Positions 44,397-56,400 of a DNA stretch of 64,000 bases are shown piece after piece. The DNA is taken from contig NC_135384.1 of assembly GCF_049243985.1 (NCBI RefSeq), forward strand, positions 15,806,501 to 15,870,500. The letters are read 5' to 3'. This DNA comes from Paroedura picta. Lineage: Eukaryota; Chordata; Lepidosauria; Squamata; Gekkonidae. The notes below the pieces were generated by a model. The model was not told where the DNA came from. It was given only the letters and a program-made list of their open reading frames with translations, and searched no databases. Made by a program: the position numbers and the translations under genes. Positions within the stretch are counted from its first letter, which is position 1. Every line of letters starts with the position of its first letter.

Positions 44397-45860
44397 TAAA
44401 TAAATACATTTAATAAAGGGGCCCCAAGAATCAAAAAGATTGAGCACCCTTGCCATAGGGTTTTATCAGCTTTATTTTCTTGTTATGAAACCTTGTAACC
44501 CGACTTGTATCTTTGTGTGAAAAAGCAACTTAAAAAGTATCACAAATAAACAAATATTGTTAGATGTGGGTTGCAGTTCTCAGAAGCTAGTGCATGCCAC
44601 CCCCACACCACCCCATCTCTGCAATGAGTATTAATCCAATTAATTGCAGGGGAAAAGGATTCCTATTGTTGGGTCTTCCTTTCTTTTGAGATCCTCTGAA
44701 GTCCTTTCCTTTCCTTCCACATGGGACTCCCTGGAGCCAGAAGTTATAACTGCTGGGCATCACCTCAAAAACCAAATGTGTCACTAGAATGCCTAATACA
44801 GAAGCCACGACAAAAGAGACTGTGAACTTCTCCTCTGGGAAGGGAGGAAAAACATGAAATAGCAGGAGAATTATCTAGATGAATTATATAAGGTGGAAAC
44901 AAAGCTGAAACAAAAAGAGAAAGAATGAAGGTCCTGAAGATAATAATATGAACAGGTTTCATGTTGAAGCCATAAGCCACAACAACTATGAGATCAGTCC
45001 TGAGGAGAAAAAGGAAGAATGACTCTTTCCAGGACAGAACCACAGAATTAAGTAAGGAAATCCACCACTTGATATGAGAGGATTTTCTATGCTTTACCGC
45101 TTTTATCATGAACTTTTACTACCACTTCTTTTCATATTTGATTCATGTTCTATTGTGTTTTATTTTTAATTCCTTTTAATCTGTTATTAGCCATTTTAAG
45201 AGGTTACGATGAAAGATGGAATATAAATTCAGACTCATTCATTTAGTGGTTCATTCAAGAATCAGTTATTGTGGATGGTTAAACCTGGATATTGTGAACA
45301 GATATTGCCTCTATTGCCATCAACTGATGTCATCAGCAAGGGTGCTAGATCCCCTTGCCCATACAAGATGGGAAAGAGACAACCAGCTGTCTCTCTGCAA
45401 CCCTGAGGACATATGTCATTAGCTATGGATTGATATGAGAAATAAGAACCTATTAGAACAGAGAAGGATCATAGCATAGCTCCTTGATGATCATCAGCAT
45501 AAATGCCACAAGCCTGGATCCAAAAAAATAATTGCTAACATAACAGGATTGCCTGAAATGCATATCTGACAGGCAAACCAAGTTATCTTGGGCATCATAA
45601 GACATATCTGGACAAAAACCATGTGAGTTGGGGGCTCAGTGAAAAAGCTAGTTTGATCCTTGGCACTTCCTAAACACTGTCTTCCTTTATCTACCATCAT
45701 CTCCTTTAGTACCTGATTTTCACCACTGAAGTGTCCTTTTTTTGCCTTTTCAGGTTTGATCTACCAGCATGGGAAAAGCAGAACAAGAAAATGTAACTAC
45801 CGTCACGGCATTTTTTCTTCTGGGCTTTGGGGATCTTCAGGATCAACAGTTACCTCTATT
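44219..45860 (+). repeat. Recent segmental duplication, left copy
   Basis: Matches 62359-64000 with about 26 differences by eye in some 1.64 kb. Contains the end of the Helitron-like element, the OR7 promoter region and the first part of OR7. Confidence 0.93.
44884..45051 (+). promoter_or_regulatory. Candidate proximal promoter and 5' exon of OR7
   Basis: TTATATAAGG at 44884-44893; the predicted exon ends at 45051 with donor GTAAGG, 718 bases before the ATG. TATA word, donor and intron start are conserved with OR4 on the other strand. Confidence 0.5.
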
Positions 45861-46725
45861 TTTGCTCTTCTTAGTGATCTACACGGTAACCATGGTTGGG
45901 AATATCCTCATTGTGGTATTGATTGTAGTTGACCACCACCTTCATACCCCCATGTATTTCTTCTTGGGCAACTTGTCCTGCTTGGAGACCTGCTACAGCT
46001 CCAATATCCTTCCTGTGATGCTGGCTAATCTGTTTCATGGGGGCCGAGGAACCATTTCTGTCGCAGGCTGCATGACCCAGTATTACTTCTTTGGTTTCTT
46101 GGCAGCTTCCGAATGTTATCTCCTAGCAGCAATGTCTTATGATAGGTACGTAGCCATATGTAAGCCATTACTTTATGCTGTACTTATGAATGGTAAGGTG
46201 TGCCTCCAGCTAGTAGCTGGATCTTGGGTAAGTGGTTCCTTGGCTATTAATATAACTATATATTTAATGCACCAACTGACTTTCTGTGGTCCTTCTGAAA
46301 TCAACCATTTCTTTTGTGACTTTAATCCCATCTTAAAGCTGTCTTGCAGTGACACACGTACCATTAAGCTTCTAACTTTCTTCCTAGCGGCCATGTGTTC
46401 CCTCCCCCCATTTTTGTTGACATTGACATCATATGCCTACATAATTTCTGCCATCGTCAGGATCCCATCTGCCTCTGGCAGGCAAAAGGCCTTTTCCACC
46501 TGCTCCTCTCACCTCATTGTCGTGTCCCTTTTCTATGGAACTATAATTATTGTTTACATGTTGCCCAAAACAGAGACCATGCAAGACCTCAACAAAGTCT
46601 TTTCTCTTTTCTATACTGTCCTGACTCCTTTGATTAACCCCCTGATATACAGCCTGAGAAACAGGGAGGTAAAAGTGGCCTTCAGAAGGGCTTTAGCCAA
46701 ATGTTGTCCATTTGAAAGAATTTAA
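45769..46725 (+). CDS. Class II olfactory receptor (OR7), intact
   Basis: Single-exon OR of 318 residues, uninterrupted. Seen: NVT glycosylation site at 8-10, GN44-45, LHTPMY, Cys101, MSYDRYVAIC, loop cysteines, SY, KAFSTCSSHL and NPLIY. Closest to OR4 and OR6 at both ends. FFLLGFGDLQD near 15-25 and TSYAYIIS in TM5 are its own. The start follows the acceptor ttttcag and gtttgatctaccagc. A near-identical duplicate begins at 63912. Its candidate promoter has the best-kept TATA-like word in the cluster. Confidence 0.96.
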   Translation: MGKAEQENVTTVTAFFLLGFGDLQDQQLPLFLLFLVIYTVTMVGNILIVVLIVVDHHLHTPMYFFLGNLSCLETCYSSNILPVMLANLFHGGRGTISVAGCMTQYYFFGFLAASECYLLAAMSYDRYVAICKPLLYAVLMNGKVCLQLVAGSWVSGSLAINITIYLMHQLTFCGPSEINHFFCDFNPILKLSCSDTRTIKLLTFFLAAMCSLPPFLLTLTSYAYIISAIVRIPSASGRQKAFSTCSSHLIVVSLFYGTIIIVYMLPKTETMQDLNKVFSLFYTVLTPLINPLIYSLRNREVKVAFRRALAKCCPFERI

Positions 46726-46726
46726 G

Positions 46727-47310
46727 CCTGCACATGTGTGTTTGCATTCTCAAAGTCCAGTTTCTCTCTTATGCTATTAGGGATGGCATTTCCATTTGAA
46801 ATCAATTTTCTTCCTGTAAAAAATTAGGAGAGCGTTCTACCACCAAAAAGGTTTTATAAATCTGAAAATCACCCCCCAAAAAGCTGTGTTGGGCGTCATG
46901 GCTCTTGCAAGGTCAAAGATATGTGGAATGGAGGCTGCAAAAAGAAAGGGATTGGGATATGCCTAGCTGGATCCAAAACCTTTGTACTCTTATATATTTT
47001 GCTCCATAAATGAATCATCATTTAATATATGGATGAACGGGGGGGGGGGGCATCTGTTTCTAGTTTTGTGTTTAAATGTATATCCTGAAGGGAGAATTTT
47101 TCAACTGTAACTTTTGCTTTTTAAACTCAAGTCCTAGACAATAAATAATGTAAAAGATTATTGGATGAATTTGCTTTTTTGCCATCAGTTCTGTCTTCTG
47201 TTTGCTAACTCCGGTTGATTTCACTGAATACCAATAGACAGAATTAAGGCTGTTTTTTTTCAGTATTTTTGGTTTCTTTGCACCAAACTTTCCCCCTAAG
47301 ATTTGTGTGT
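46727..47310. other. OR7 3' flank
   Basis: Aligns with the OR6 3' flank up to about 47220 and contains a G homopolymer at 47040-47050. No gene. Confidence 0.45.
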
Positions 47311-47324
47311 TTTTCAGCCAATGT

Positions 47325-47440
47325 CTTATAGTGGTTATAGTGTTAGGATTTGGGAGTTTCCTATCCCCACTGTGTCATGCAAGTTTGCTGGGCGACCTTG
47401 GTGAGGAAAGCAAGATATAAATGAATCAAAATATATATTT
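47325..47440 (+). mobile_element. Old tRNA-SINE remnant
   Basis: tagtggttatagtgttagga, then ctgggcgaccttggtgagg; heavily diverged. Confidence 0.4.
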
Positions 47441-49160
47441 AGTAAGAAATCAGCATTATATATTATAAGATAAGATACATGAATCATATATATAATATTA
47501 TGGATGAATATTGTGTGACTGCATTGTATGTTTTATGGGGCAGCCCAGCCTTACTAAAACCATCCACTACATAACTTGGAAAATTCAAACATACCTCATC
47601 TACAATCATGTACCATGCTCAGTCCTACGCTTATACTGACTTGAAAAAGACCAACATGGTCATTTGGACACACATGCAGTTTGTGCAGAAATACTGATAG
47701 CCAGCTAGCTATGTTACATGGCTTCGGGGAGGACACAATTTAATAATTGTCCCAGAGTGATGTCTGATAACTGATAATGACTTACAATGGTAGGATCAGA
47801 TTTAGCTGATCCGCTTGATAGATGGGAATGTGAGAGCTCAACAAGTTGCATCTCGAAAACAAGACTGAAATTGAGATTCCAAAGAATCTTTAACACTGGC
47901 TGTCTTTGCAGGCCTTCATCTACAGTGCCACCTAAAGAATGCATTCCAAGGAATTAAATGTTAGAATTCAATGATATGCTCATTCTTGATAGAGGTTGAG
48001 TCTATCAGTGGCTGTTCACCATGATGACTAATTCAAACCTCTGGTTTCAATGGCGGTGTATCGCTGAACAGTTGCTGAGAACAACAGCAGTGCATCAGCC
48101 GCTTTTAGATCCAACCCACTTCCCAGTTGGTGAAAAAGAAAAGAAGGATCCCGTATAGCCACCACAAATGCTAAGCTCATTCTTCTCCAACAGTGGTTTA
48201 ATCCATCTTTCTTTCACCTCGTTGAGGTTTGAGCATTCAAAAACTTTAGCAAACCATAGCAGAATTCAGAATCAAGTTTATTGTGCAGCCATAGACCTTT
48301 ACAAAGTACAAAAAGACAGCCAGAAGCAATAAAAGCAGGTCACTAGATAATAACATATATACTGGAATCTCTACACCAGAATATTGCAGATCATCAGAAT
48401 CAGCCATTGCCTCTCACCTTAGACTGTATCTGTCTGGCAGCCAGATCAAACAGTGCAAACCTATTGGAAATGTATGGATTGTTATCAGACGCTAGATGAA
48501 TCACTTTCTTGGATTCTGGAATGCCAGAGGCCATTGGGAGCAATCTACTAAGAAATTTGTTTCTGGGCTCCATGTAGAAGTTCCAGTTCAATTCATAATG
48601 GATCAGATTATTGGCCCTTTGCCACAGCTAAACAAGCATTGCTCATGTGGATGCGCCTGCAACATACCCATGCACACAGGAGTGGGCATTGCATGGAATT
48701 GCGGGGTGGTGAAAGCCATCCTGAGCTTCAGGCACATCAAGTTCACTAAATATGGGGTGATCATATTTGAGGTATATAAAGAGGGGAGCTACTTTGGATT
48801 ATACATAAGGCAAGCCATAACAAATGTTCACTGATCATAGTTTCCTATGGCTTCTGTTAGGGGATGTTTTATACAGTTCTTATAGTTTTATTGTTTGTTT
48901 TTTAACAGCAACATAATGTTATCATGACTTATGCAAACCACTGGACTACACCTGTCTTACAGACCGTCATCTTGGCTGAGTGGTTCTTTGATAGCAATAA
49001 TGTCACTGCTAAGCCTTTGTACCCCCAATGAAAACAACTATTTCATAAGTCATAACTAGAGCTTCTAAATACAGATAATGAAGGAACTGTTTAAGAAGGA
49101 ACTGAGTTATCTGATTTGAAACAGCAATGTGGAGATTTGAGCTAATTTGAGTTTATTATT
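47440..49160. other. Intergenic, nothing firm recognised
   Basis: 48270-48400 (aatcaagtttattgtgcagc) may be a reversed repeat tail. No receptor, RNA or domain seen. Confidence 0.35.
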
Positions 49161-49165
49161 CACTT

Positions 49166-49312
49166 GCTTGCTGGGGGGTAAACGGTAATGACTGGGGAAG
49201 GCACTGGCAAACCACTCCATATTGAGTCTGCCATGAAAACGCTGGAGGGCGTCACCTCAAGGGTCAGACATGACCCGGTGCTTGCACAGGGGATACCTTT
49301 ACCTTTACTTTA
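49166..49312 (+). mobile_element. tRNA-derived SINE, 3' half
   Basis: gcttgctggggggtaaacgg through gggatacctttaccttta. The same family that hosts the BovB at 59917-62221; this copy shows the uninterrupted join there (5'-truncated here). Confidence 0.8.
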
Positions 49313-49336
49313 TATATTAAGCTTTGTAGATGGGGG

Positions 49337-49490
49337 GGGGAGCCAGTGTGGTATAGTGGTTAGGGTGCCAAAGTTCTGGGAGACTCAGTTTCAAATCCCC
49401 ACTGTGCCATGGAAACTTGATTGGGGGAGAATCACAGACACTTAGCCTAACCATCTCATAGGGTTATTGTAAAGATGAAATGGAGGAAAG
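49337..49490 (+). mobile_element. tRNA-derived SINE
   Basis: gagccagtgtggtatagtgg head, tttcaaatccccact B-box, ending in gatgaaatggagg. Confidence 0.75.
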
Positions 49491-49888
49491 AACCATGTTG
49501 GTTGTTTTGGTTCATATTGTGTTGGTTACCTGTAGGGATCCTCAGGAAATTTGTGGGATTGGCAACCTGATTCACTTCATCTGTGTTTCTTCCGCTCTCC
49601 CCCTGCTTCTCCATCTTTCCATCCCACTACCCTATCTTTTACTCTTCCCCCAATGTCTGTCATTCACTATTTGTGTTCCTCATTATTCTGTCCTTCAGTT
49701 CCTACCCATCACCTCCTTTCTCCTTCTTTCCCTAACCCTATCACTCACTCATTCTTCCCCATCACTGTCTCTTTCTGCCTCTATCCCAAATCATGTTTAA
49801 CAATTGTCCCCACTTTCCATTTTCTGTTTTTCACAATTTCTGCTTCTCCCCTCTAAAGTTATATGTTAAATTAAAGTTATATGTTAAA
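49490..49888. other. Pyrimidine-rich V2R 3' flank
   Basis: CT-rich stretch 49570-49790 and a direct repeat of aagttatatgttaaatt near 49855-49890. Likely 3' UTR or flank of the V2R. Confidence 0.4.
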
Positions 49889-50799
49889 TTAAAGATTATA
49901 ATGCCTTCTCCTTATCAGCTGCTCTCGTCTGTTCAGTTCAGGCCTCAGAAGAATGATGTAGCATTTGGGGAAAAAGATACAGCCTAGTAGGCCAGCACTG
50001 GAAGCTAAGATAGAGAAGATCTCCACGGATACCATGTCTTTTCCTTTAGTGCTTAGGTAGGTTGGGACAAAGGACAGCCACACACTACAAAAGACCAACA
50101 TGCTGAAGGTGATGAATTTGGCTTCATTGAAGCTGTCAGGCAAATTCCTGGCTAAGAAAGCCACAATGAAGCAGACAGTGGCAAGAAATCCGATGTAACC
50201 CAAGGCACAGTAAAACATGGTGACTGACCCTTCATTGCACTGTACTATAAATTCTCTACTGAGTGAATGGGTGTCTATATCTTGGAAAGGAGGAGAATAA
50301 CCAAGCCAAAAAGTACAAATGCTGATCTGAAAAAAGCAGCAAGAAATAACAATATAATATGCCAATTGTTTCCCAACCCATTTTCGAAAAAGGTTTCCCG
50401 GCTTGGAGGCCATAAATGCCACAACAACAGTCACTGTTTTGGCCAGCACAGAAGAAACAGCAACACAGAATACAGTGGTAAAAGTCATTTGTCGGAAAAG
50501 GCAGGTCACCTCGTTAGGCTGTCCAATGAAGAGCAAAGAGCAAAGGAAACAAAGGAAAAGAGAGATGAGCAGAATGTAGGTGAGGTTCCGATTGTTGGCT
50601 TTAACGATGGGAGTGTCCTGATGCTTTATGAAGGACATAAACACCAGGGCTGTTATCAGCGAGAAGGAAAGAGCTGTAAAGGCCAGAATAATGCCCATAG
50701 GTTCAGGAAAGGAAAGGAAGTTTGCAGTCTTGGGAAGGCACTGGTCTTGTCCCTGGTTTGGATAATGACCTTCAGAGCAACTGATGCAATAGTCCATGT
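49889..50799 (-). CDS. V2R exon 6 (seven-helix domain and stop)
   Basis: Acceptor tttcag before ACATGGAC. Encodes the last cysteine-rich residues ([11 protein letters not shown]) and all seven helices without interruption, ending RRRHYNL. Family hallmark [12 protein letters not shown] in the first intracellular loop. Confidence 0.96.
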
Positions 50800-53401
50800 C
50801 TGAAAGGAGAAGATAAACTACTTAGCCAATTTCATCATTAAAAAAGGAGACATTTTTGTGCAATAGTATTTAGCACTGTACCACCAACTTATGATAATAC
50901 AGTTTGATATTCCTGTTCATTAACTGAAAGAAGCCATGCCCCCATTTGCAACTTCCGGGATAAACTGAGAGGAGAGCATGAAGCCTACTGTAATTAAAGA
51001 ACTTTTGTCATTCCTGTTGATAAGTTTTACTCTCCTTTCCTAAAACAGAATTAAGCTGGTTTCAGGGCATTCTGTTTCTTTTCTAACTGAACATTTGTAA
51101 CTTCACAAAATTTTTGGAAGTAAATAAAGACATGGACAGCTATGTTCAACACAAGTAAGAGGAAGGTTACAAAAAAATCCCAGCCTGAACTATAGGCTAA
51201 CATAATCTGACCCTGCAGAAATTGAGGGTGGAAATGAAGCTGAATACTTAGTGGATAACTCCATGAAAATTTCAACCCAGTATCCTGCAGCAGTGAGAAA
51301 TGCTAACGCTATCCTGGGGAGCATTAGAAAAGGGACTGAAAATAAAGCAGGAAATATTTTAATGCCTCTATGTAGATCTGTGGTGTGACCTCATTTGAAA
51401 TACTCTGTGTAGTTCTTTTCACCATATCCAATAGTAGACATCACAGAGCTGTGGAAAGTACAGAAGGGGGCAAAAAGGTAATTGTTGAATGACTTCTCTA
51501 ATAAGAAAAGGCTGAAGAGTCTATGCCTTTTCAGTTTAGAAGAAAGATGACATCAGGGACAGACATTATAGAGTTTTGACTGCCTAATGAGAACACTGAC
51601 AACCATAATTTGGGTAAAATATCACTTCCGGCGAAGCGATCACCATTTTTTTTTCTCGGACCAAGCGGAGATCAAAGCACCGGCGAGCCTTCATTTACCC
51701 AGCAAGGCTTCCCTGGCTGCAGTCCCTCCCCAGAGCTGTTTTAAGTCACCAAGCAACACAAAGCCCCATTTTCTGGTTTATTTTCCCTTTAATTTTCACT
51801 CTATTTTCGGCCAAAGATCACGCCCGTGTGGGGGGGGGTATTTTTTTTCCACTCAGGGGGAGCGTGGCAATGATGAAACAGCAGCTCAAACACCACCTGC
51901 TAGCTAGATGGGTCTCTCCGTTGCAATGAATCAACGCAGATTTGTTGCAACCTGTGTGTGTGTGTGTGTGTGTCTGTGTGTTTGTGCGTGTGTGTTTTAA
52001 TTCCTTAAAGGGAAAGGGGCTTTTTGGGAGCATGATAACAGCTGCCCATTGGCTGCTTGACGCCCAGGGGCGGGACAAATCTCGGCAATATCGCTTCCTG
52101 GCTACCGATTTTTGCCAAGACCGGAAACCTGTGGGAAGCGATAGAAACACAACTGGATTCCACTACAAAGGCAGGTATGCATAATGACGAATTCCACTAT
52201 TTAAAATGGCATTTTTTTGTTCTGCAACCAATTTGCTACATAGATCCTGGTGCGGAATGGCCCCCCTGTTCTCCAGATTACAGTTTGCGACTCTTTACCC
52301 TCTACAACAGGTTAAGACTGGGCATCTTTAACAGGGGTGTTTATTATCAGAGCAATACCTACCCTCTTTGTCTGAGATTTTTCCTTCTGGACAAAGATCA
52401 CAACTGTAGCAGCAGAATTTCTCCCCTTCCTTCTTTTTCCTGCTGTAGCCAGGCATGCAGTTATCATTACACTGAGAGGAAGGAGGCACCTGTCCTTGAG
52501 TAAAGTAAAAATTTAGAACTGAGAGACAAATGCGAGCATTTTGCTTCAGAATTAATAGAAGTGTGATATCTGGAATCTAAAGGAATGCTTCTTGTGCATG
52601 AGAGGAAGGCATATTCTCAAAAGCCGGGTAGGGACATCAATGGTTGAAATGTACCATACTTGTTGAATGCAGTGATGGTATAACTGGGAGTGGGATTAGT
52701 GAAATCTCATGATTAAAACATTCATGGAACATTCATTTGCTCCCCTTCAATGTCTACCTACCCATTTTATTCAAACACAAAGAATGGTGCATTTGTTTTT
52801 GGAGACACGGAGATGTTTTCCCACCTGCGGAAGGTGTCTGTTCCATTGAATCCTGTCCTCATGGATGATTATTCTTTTACTAAGAGAAACCTGAGGCTCC
52901 AGCCTCCCGATCTTGACTCTGACGTAGGAGTTATTTGGAAAAGTGACCAAGTTGGTAATATCAAATCCACCTTCCAATTCTCCATGTTCATTGAAGGCCA
53001 CTTCTTCTCCGACAGTGTTGTTGAAAGCAATTCTCTGAAGAAGGGAGTGGAGCTTGGGAGAAAGAGAAAGAGCATTCAGTAGGCTGGAATCCATGGTACG
53101 GACTAGAGTTTGCGGGTCAGTGCCTTCCACTTTCTTAAAATCATTTAAATAGTCAATCTCCAGCCTTTCTCAACTTTCTTTACCATTAAGAAACCTCTAA
53201 AATATTCTCCAGAAGTAGTGTGATCATGAAGAATATATATGGGAAGCAGAGCTGTGGACTTGCCCACCTGGGACCCCTTTCATTCCCACCCACTCAAGGC
53301 CTTTTTTTGGGGGGGTCAACATGACCATATTCCTTCTGGACACCGATCACAACTGTAGCAGTAGAATTTCTTGAGCCTTCGGGGAGGGCGGTATATAAAT
53401 C

Positions 53402-53432
<31 letters not shown>

Positions 53433-56400
53433 ATATATGGTCCTATTTCCTAATAAATATTTAACAAATTTTAAAACTGTAATAAAAATTGATTAACTGC
53501 CACTCAGGAAACCCTTCCAGGGCCATCAAGAACCCCCAGGGTTTCACAGAACTCTGTTTCAGAAAGACTTCTCTAACTCAACTCATATATTCTGCTCAGG
53601 CAATTTCCCCCTTTTTGAGACCACACAGGCATGCTTTGTGATAGAGCTCTTTGCCGCCCAAAATACACTTCTAACATGTTGCTACAACAGGAGCCTGGTC
53701 TTCCAAAGGTAGAGGCCAGGTCTCATTGTCAATCAACACAACAACTGGTTCCTGGTGCAGAAGGATTAGGCTGGCATGAGAGGGCAGTGGGGCTAATCCC
53801 TGCATATGCATAACATAACCATCATCCAAGCCCCCACCTGGCTCAGGCCCAAATCAGGCCCTCGGATGGCCCTGTCTTGCCATGGTGGCCAGCTGAGGCC
53901 CAGCTGGGGCAGTTCTCTACCATACTTACGGTGTCCCTGCAGGGACACTAAATGCCCCATTCAGCTTCACATTGCTTCCGAGCCGAACAGAGCATTTCTC
54001 CCCACACACACAATGGTTATATAACAGCATGTCACTATCCCATCACCCTGCGGTGGGATCCACGTGCCATTCCCTGCTGCTGCCGCCAATATGAGGCTTT
54101 GCAGGCCATTCCGAACCCGGAGTTGTGGGTGCACATGTACAACTCCGGGATGGACCATGCATGCCAGGGGATTTCTTCCCCCATGCTTACACAGGACATG
54201 GTGGGGCATGCTGCCCCACCGCTAGGACTTAGTGGCAACCTGGTGTGGCTGCTGTCGTGCATAATCAATTTGACTGAAAGTTCAACTCCAATCAGTAGGA
54301 CTTCTACCTTCTTTAATGCTTGTTAACAGGGATAACTAACAATGTCCTTGCTATTGGTTTGCAGACTCCATTCTGGAAATGGAAAAAATAAGATCCATGA
54401 GGTGTCCAGAGGAGGGCAACAAAGATGGTGAGGGGTTTGGAGACCAGGATGCATGAAGAAACGTTGGAGGAAGCTTGGTCTGCTTAACCTGGAGAGGTGA
54501 TGACTGAGAGGGGATCTGATAACCATCTTCAAGTATTTAAAAGGCTGCCATATAGAGGATGGAGCAGATTTGTTCTCTCTTGCCCCAAAGGGATGGACCA
54601 GAACCAATGGGATGAAATTAATGCAAAAGGCATTCCGTCTTAAACATCCGGAAGAAATTCCTGAAAGTTAGAGCGGTTTCTCAGTGGAACAGGCTTCCTC
54701 GGGAGGTGGTGGGTTCCCCAACTTTGGAAATTGTTTAACAGAAGCTAGATAGCCATCTGACGGAAAGGCTGATTCTTTGATGGCAAAGGGGTGGCAGGTT
54801 ACAGTGGATGAGTGGTTACAGGAGTGCAGGTGGTTGGAATAGATGACCCAACTCTATGATTCTATGATTCTATGACTTGTCAGTACTGTGTTGCAGAATG
54901 AGATGGTTCTTCAGTCAAGGCCCTATATGTCATTAAAGAAATCAAACTGGCCTCAACCTCTTCAGATTTGTCCCCAGAGAGGTGGAACTCTCTGCCTGGT
55001 GAAACCACAGCCTTGCGAGACGATAAGCAGTTCCACAGACATAGTTGCCTCCTCTTCCTCCCTGAACATGTTAAAATTCAGAAGGCAATTTTATCATTTA
55101 ATATATTTGAAAGGATTTGAAGATTAGATTTTATCTTTTAAATTATGTGCAACGTTAAACTGTGTGTTTTTACCTGCTGTAACCACCCTGAGTCTTAAAA
55201 TGAAAAATAGAAAAATAAATATCTAACATATATTACAATTTCTAAATTCTGATGCCATTGAAACCACTGCCCATATTTTGTTTTATTGTAATTTCCACCA
55301 GGATGTGAGACATTGCTTGATGTTAACCTCTTTTGTCCAGGTTCCCTGGAACCTCTGATGATTTCCAGTCAACTGTTTGCTTGCCAATAAGGACAATTCA
55401 ATTGTTTACACTGTGGCAAAATGTTCTTATAGGGCCATCAAGAAATAGATATCCCTGATTAGTGCTTTGAGGAGCTCAGACTGCATATAAATCTCCTATG
55501 ATGATATTATTATATCTGCTCACTTTCATTCTGGGTCAATAACTACAAGTGAATGAATGAATGAATGAATGAATGAATGAATGAATGAATGAATGAATGA
55601 ATGAATGAATGAATGAATGAATGAATGAAGTATGATTCGGGGGGGGGGGGATTGCAGCAAACTTACTTTCCTGTAGGACCCAAGAGCTAAGTCTAGAATG
55701 GCAATGTGGTAGTGGAGTCTCCACTAAAGTTCAGGGGCAAAGAATACAGTTTATAGCTATGACTTGATGATGGCAACAGAGAATGGGGAAAGTCAGGAAT
55801 TCAGGCAGGAGACCCATGACAGCAAAGTAAATTTCAAACTTTCAGATGGACAAGAAAAACCATTTACAAATCTCATTCCCCCACTCTTACAAACAGATTG
55901 ACATATCAGCATGGCAGGGAACTCCCCCCCTACCCAAGTGAAGAGTAATTACCTTCCAAGGTTGTACATTCAGTGAAGCCAGGCTGCCTTGATTATCCAT
56001 TGCTCTGTTCTTGGTTCTGGAAGAGGCAAAGAGGTGTAGGGCATGTGCAATGGCATAGACAGCATTATATATGCTGTAGCTATGGTCAGTCATGCTCATT
56101 TCAAAAAAGGGGGCTGGGACAGTCTCCAGTCTTTCCTCTTCAGTGCATGTTTTACAAGACCCTTCTGGGTTAACGAAACCTGGTAGTGCACAGTCAAACA
56201 GTTGCTCCCAAAAGTCTTTGATAAAACCATTCCCTTTGGCTGAGGAAGGTTTTAACAACTGAAGAAATGCACGGAAGCCTTGGGGGTCCTTTGAAAGGAT
56301 TGAGAAGGAAAGAGCACCATGGAATATTTGTATATCAAAGGCCTTTTGTAAAAGAGTGAATGCAAAATCAACCTGGGCTGTTGCAATCCACACCTTTCCT

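Larger units (their letters stand above)
50800..52362 (-). other. V2R intron 5
   Basis: Contains an old plus-oriented CR1 end (about 51285-51570) and a Harbinger-like element (51623-52263). No extra coding exon seen. Confidence 0.75.

Noticed and set aside
49339-49400. tRNA gene
   Set aside because: A- and B-box-like words are present, but there is no cloverleaf acceptor pairing and the body continues as a SINE.
51587-52503. Several 100-150 codon frames in V2R intron 5
   Set aside because: They run from the transposon across exon 5 in the wrong frame or strand.
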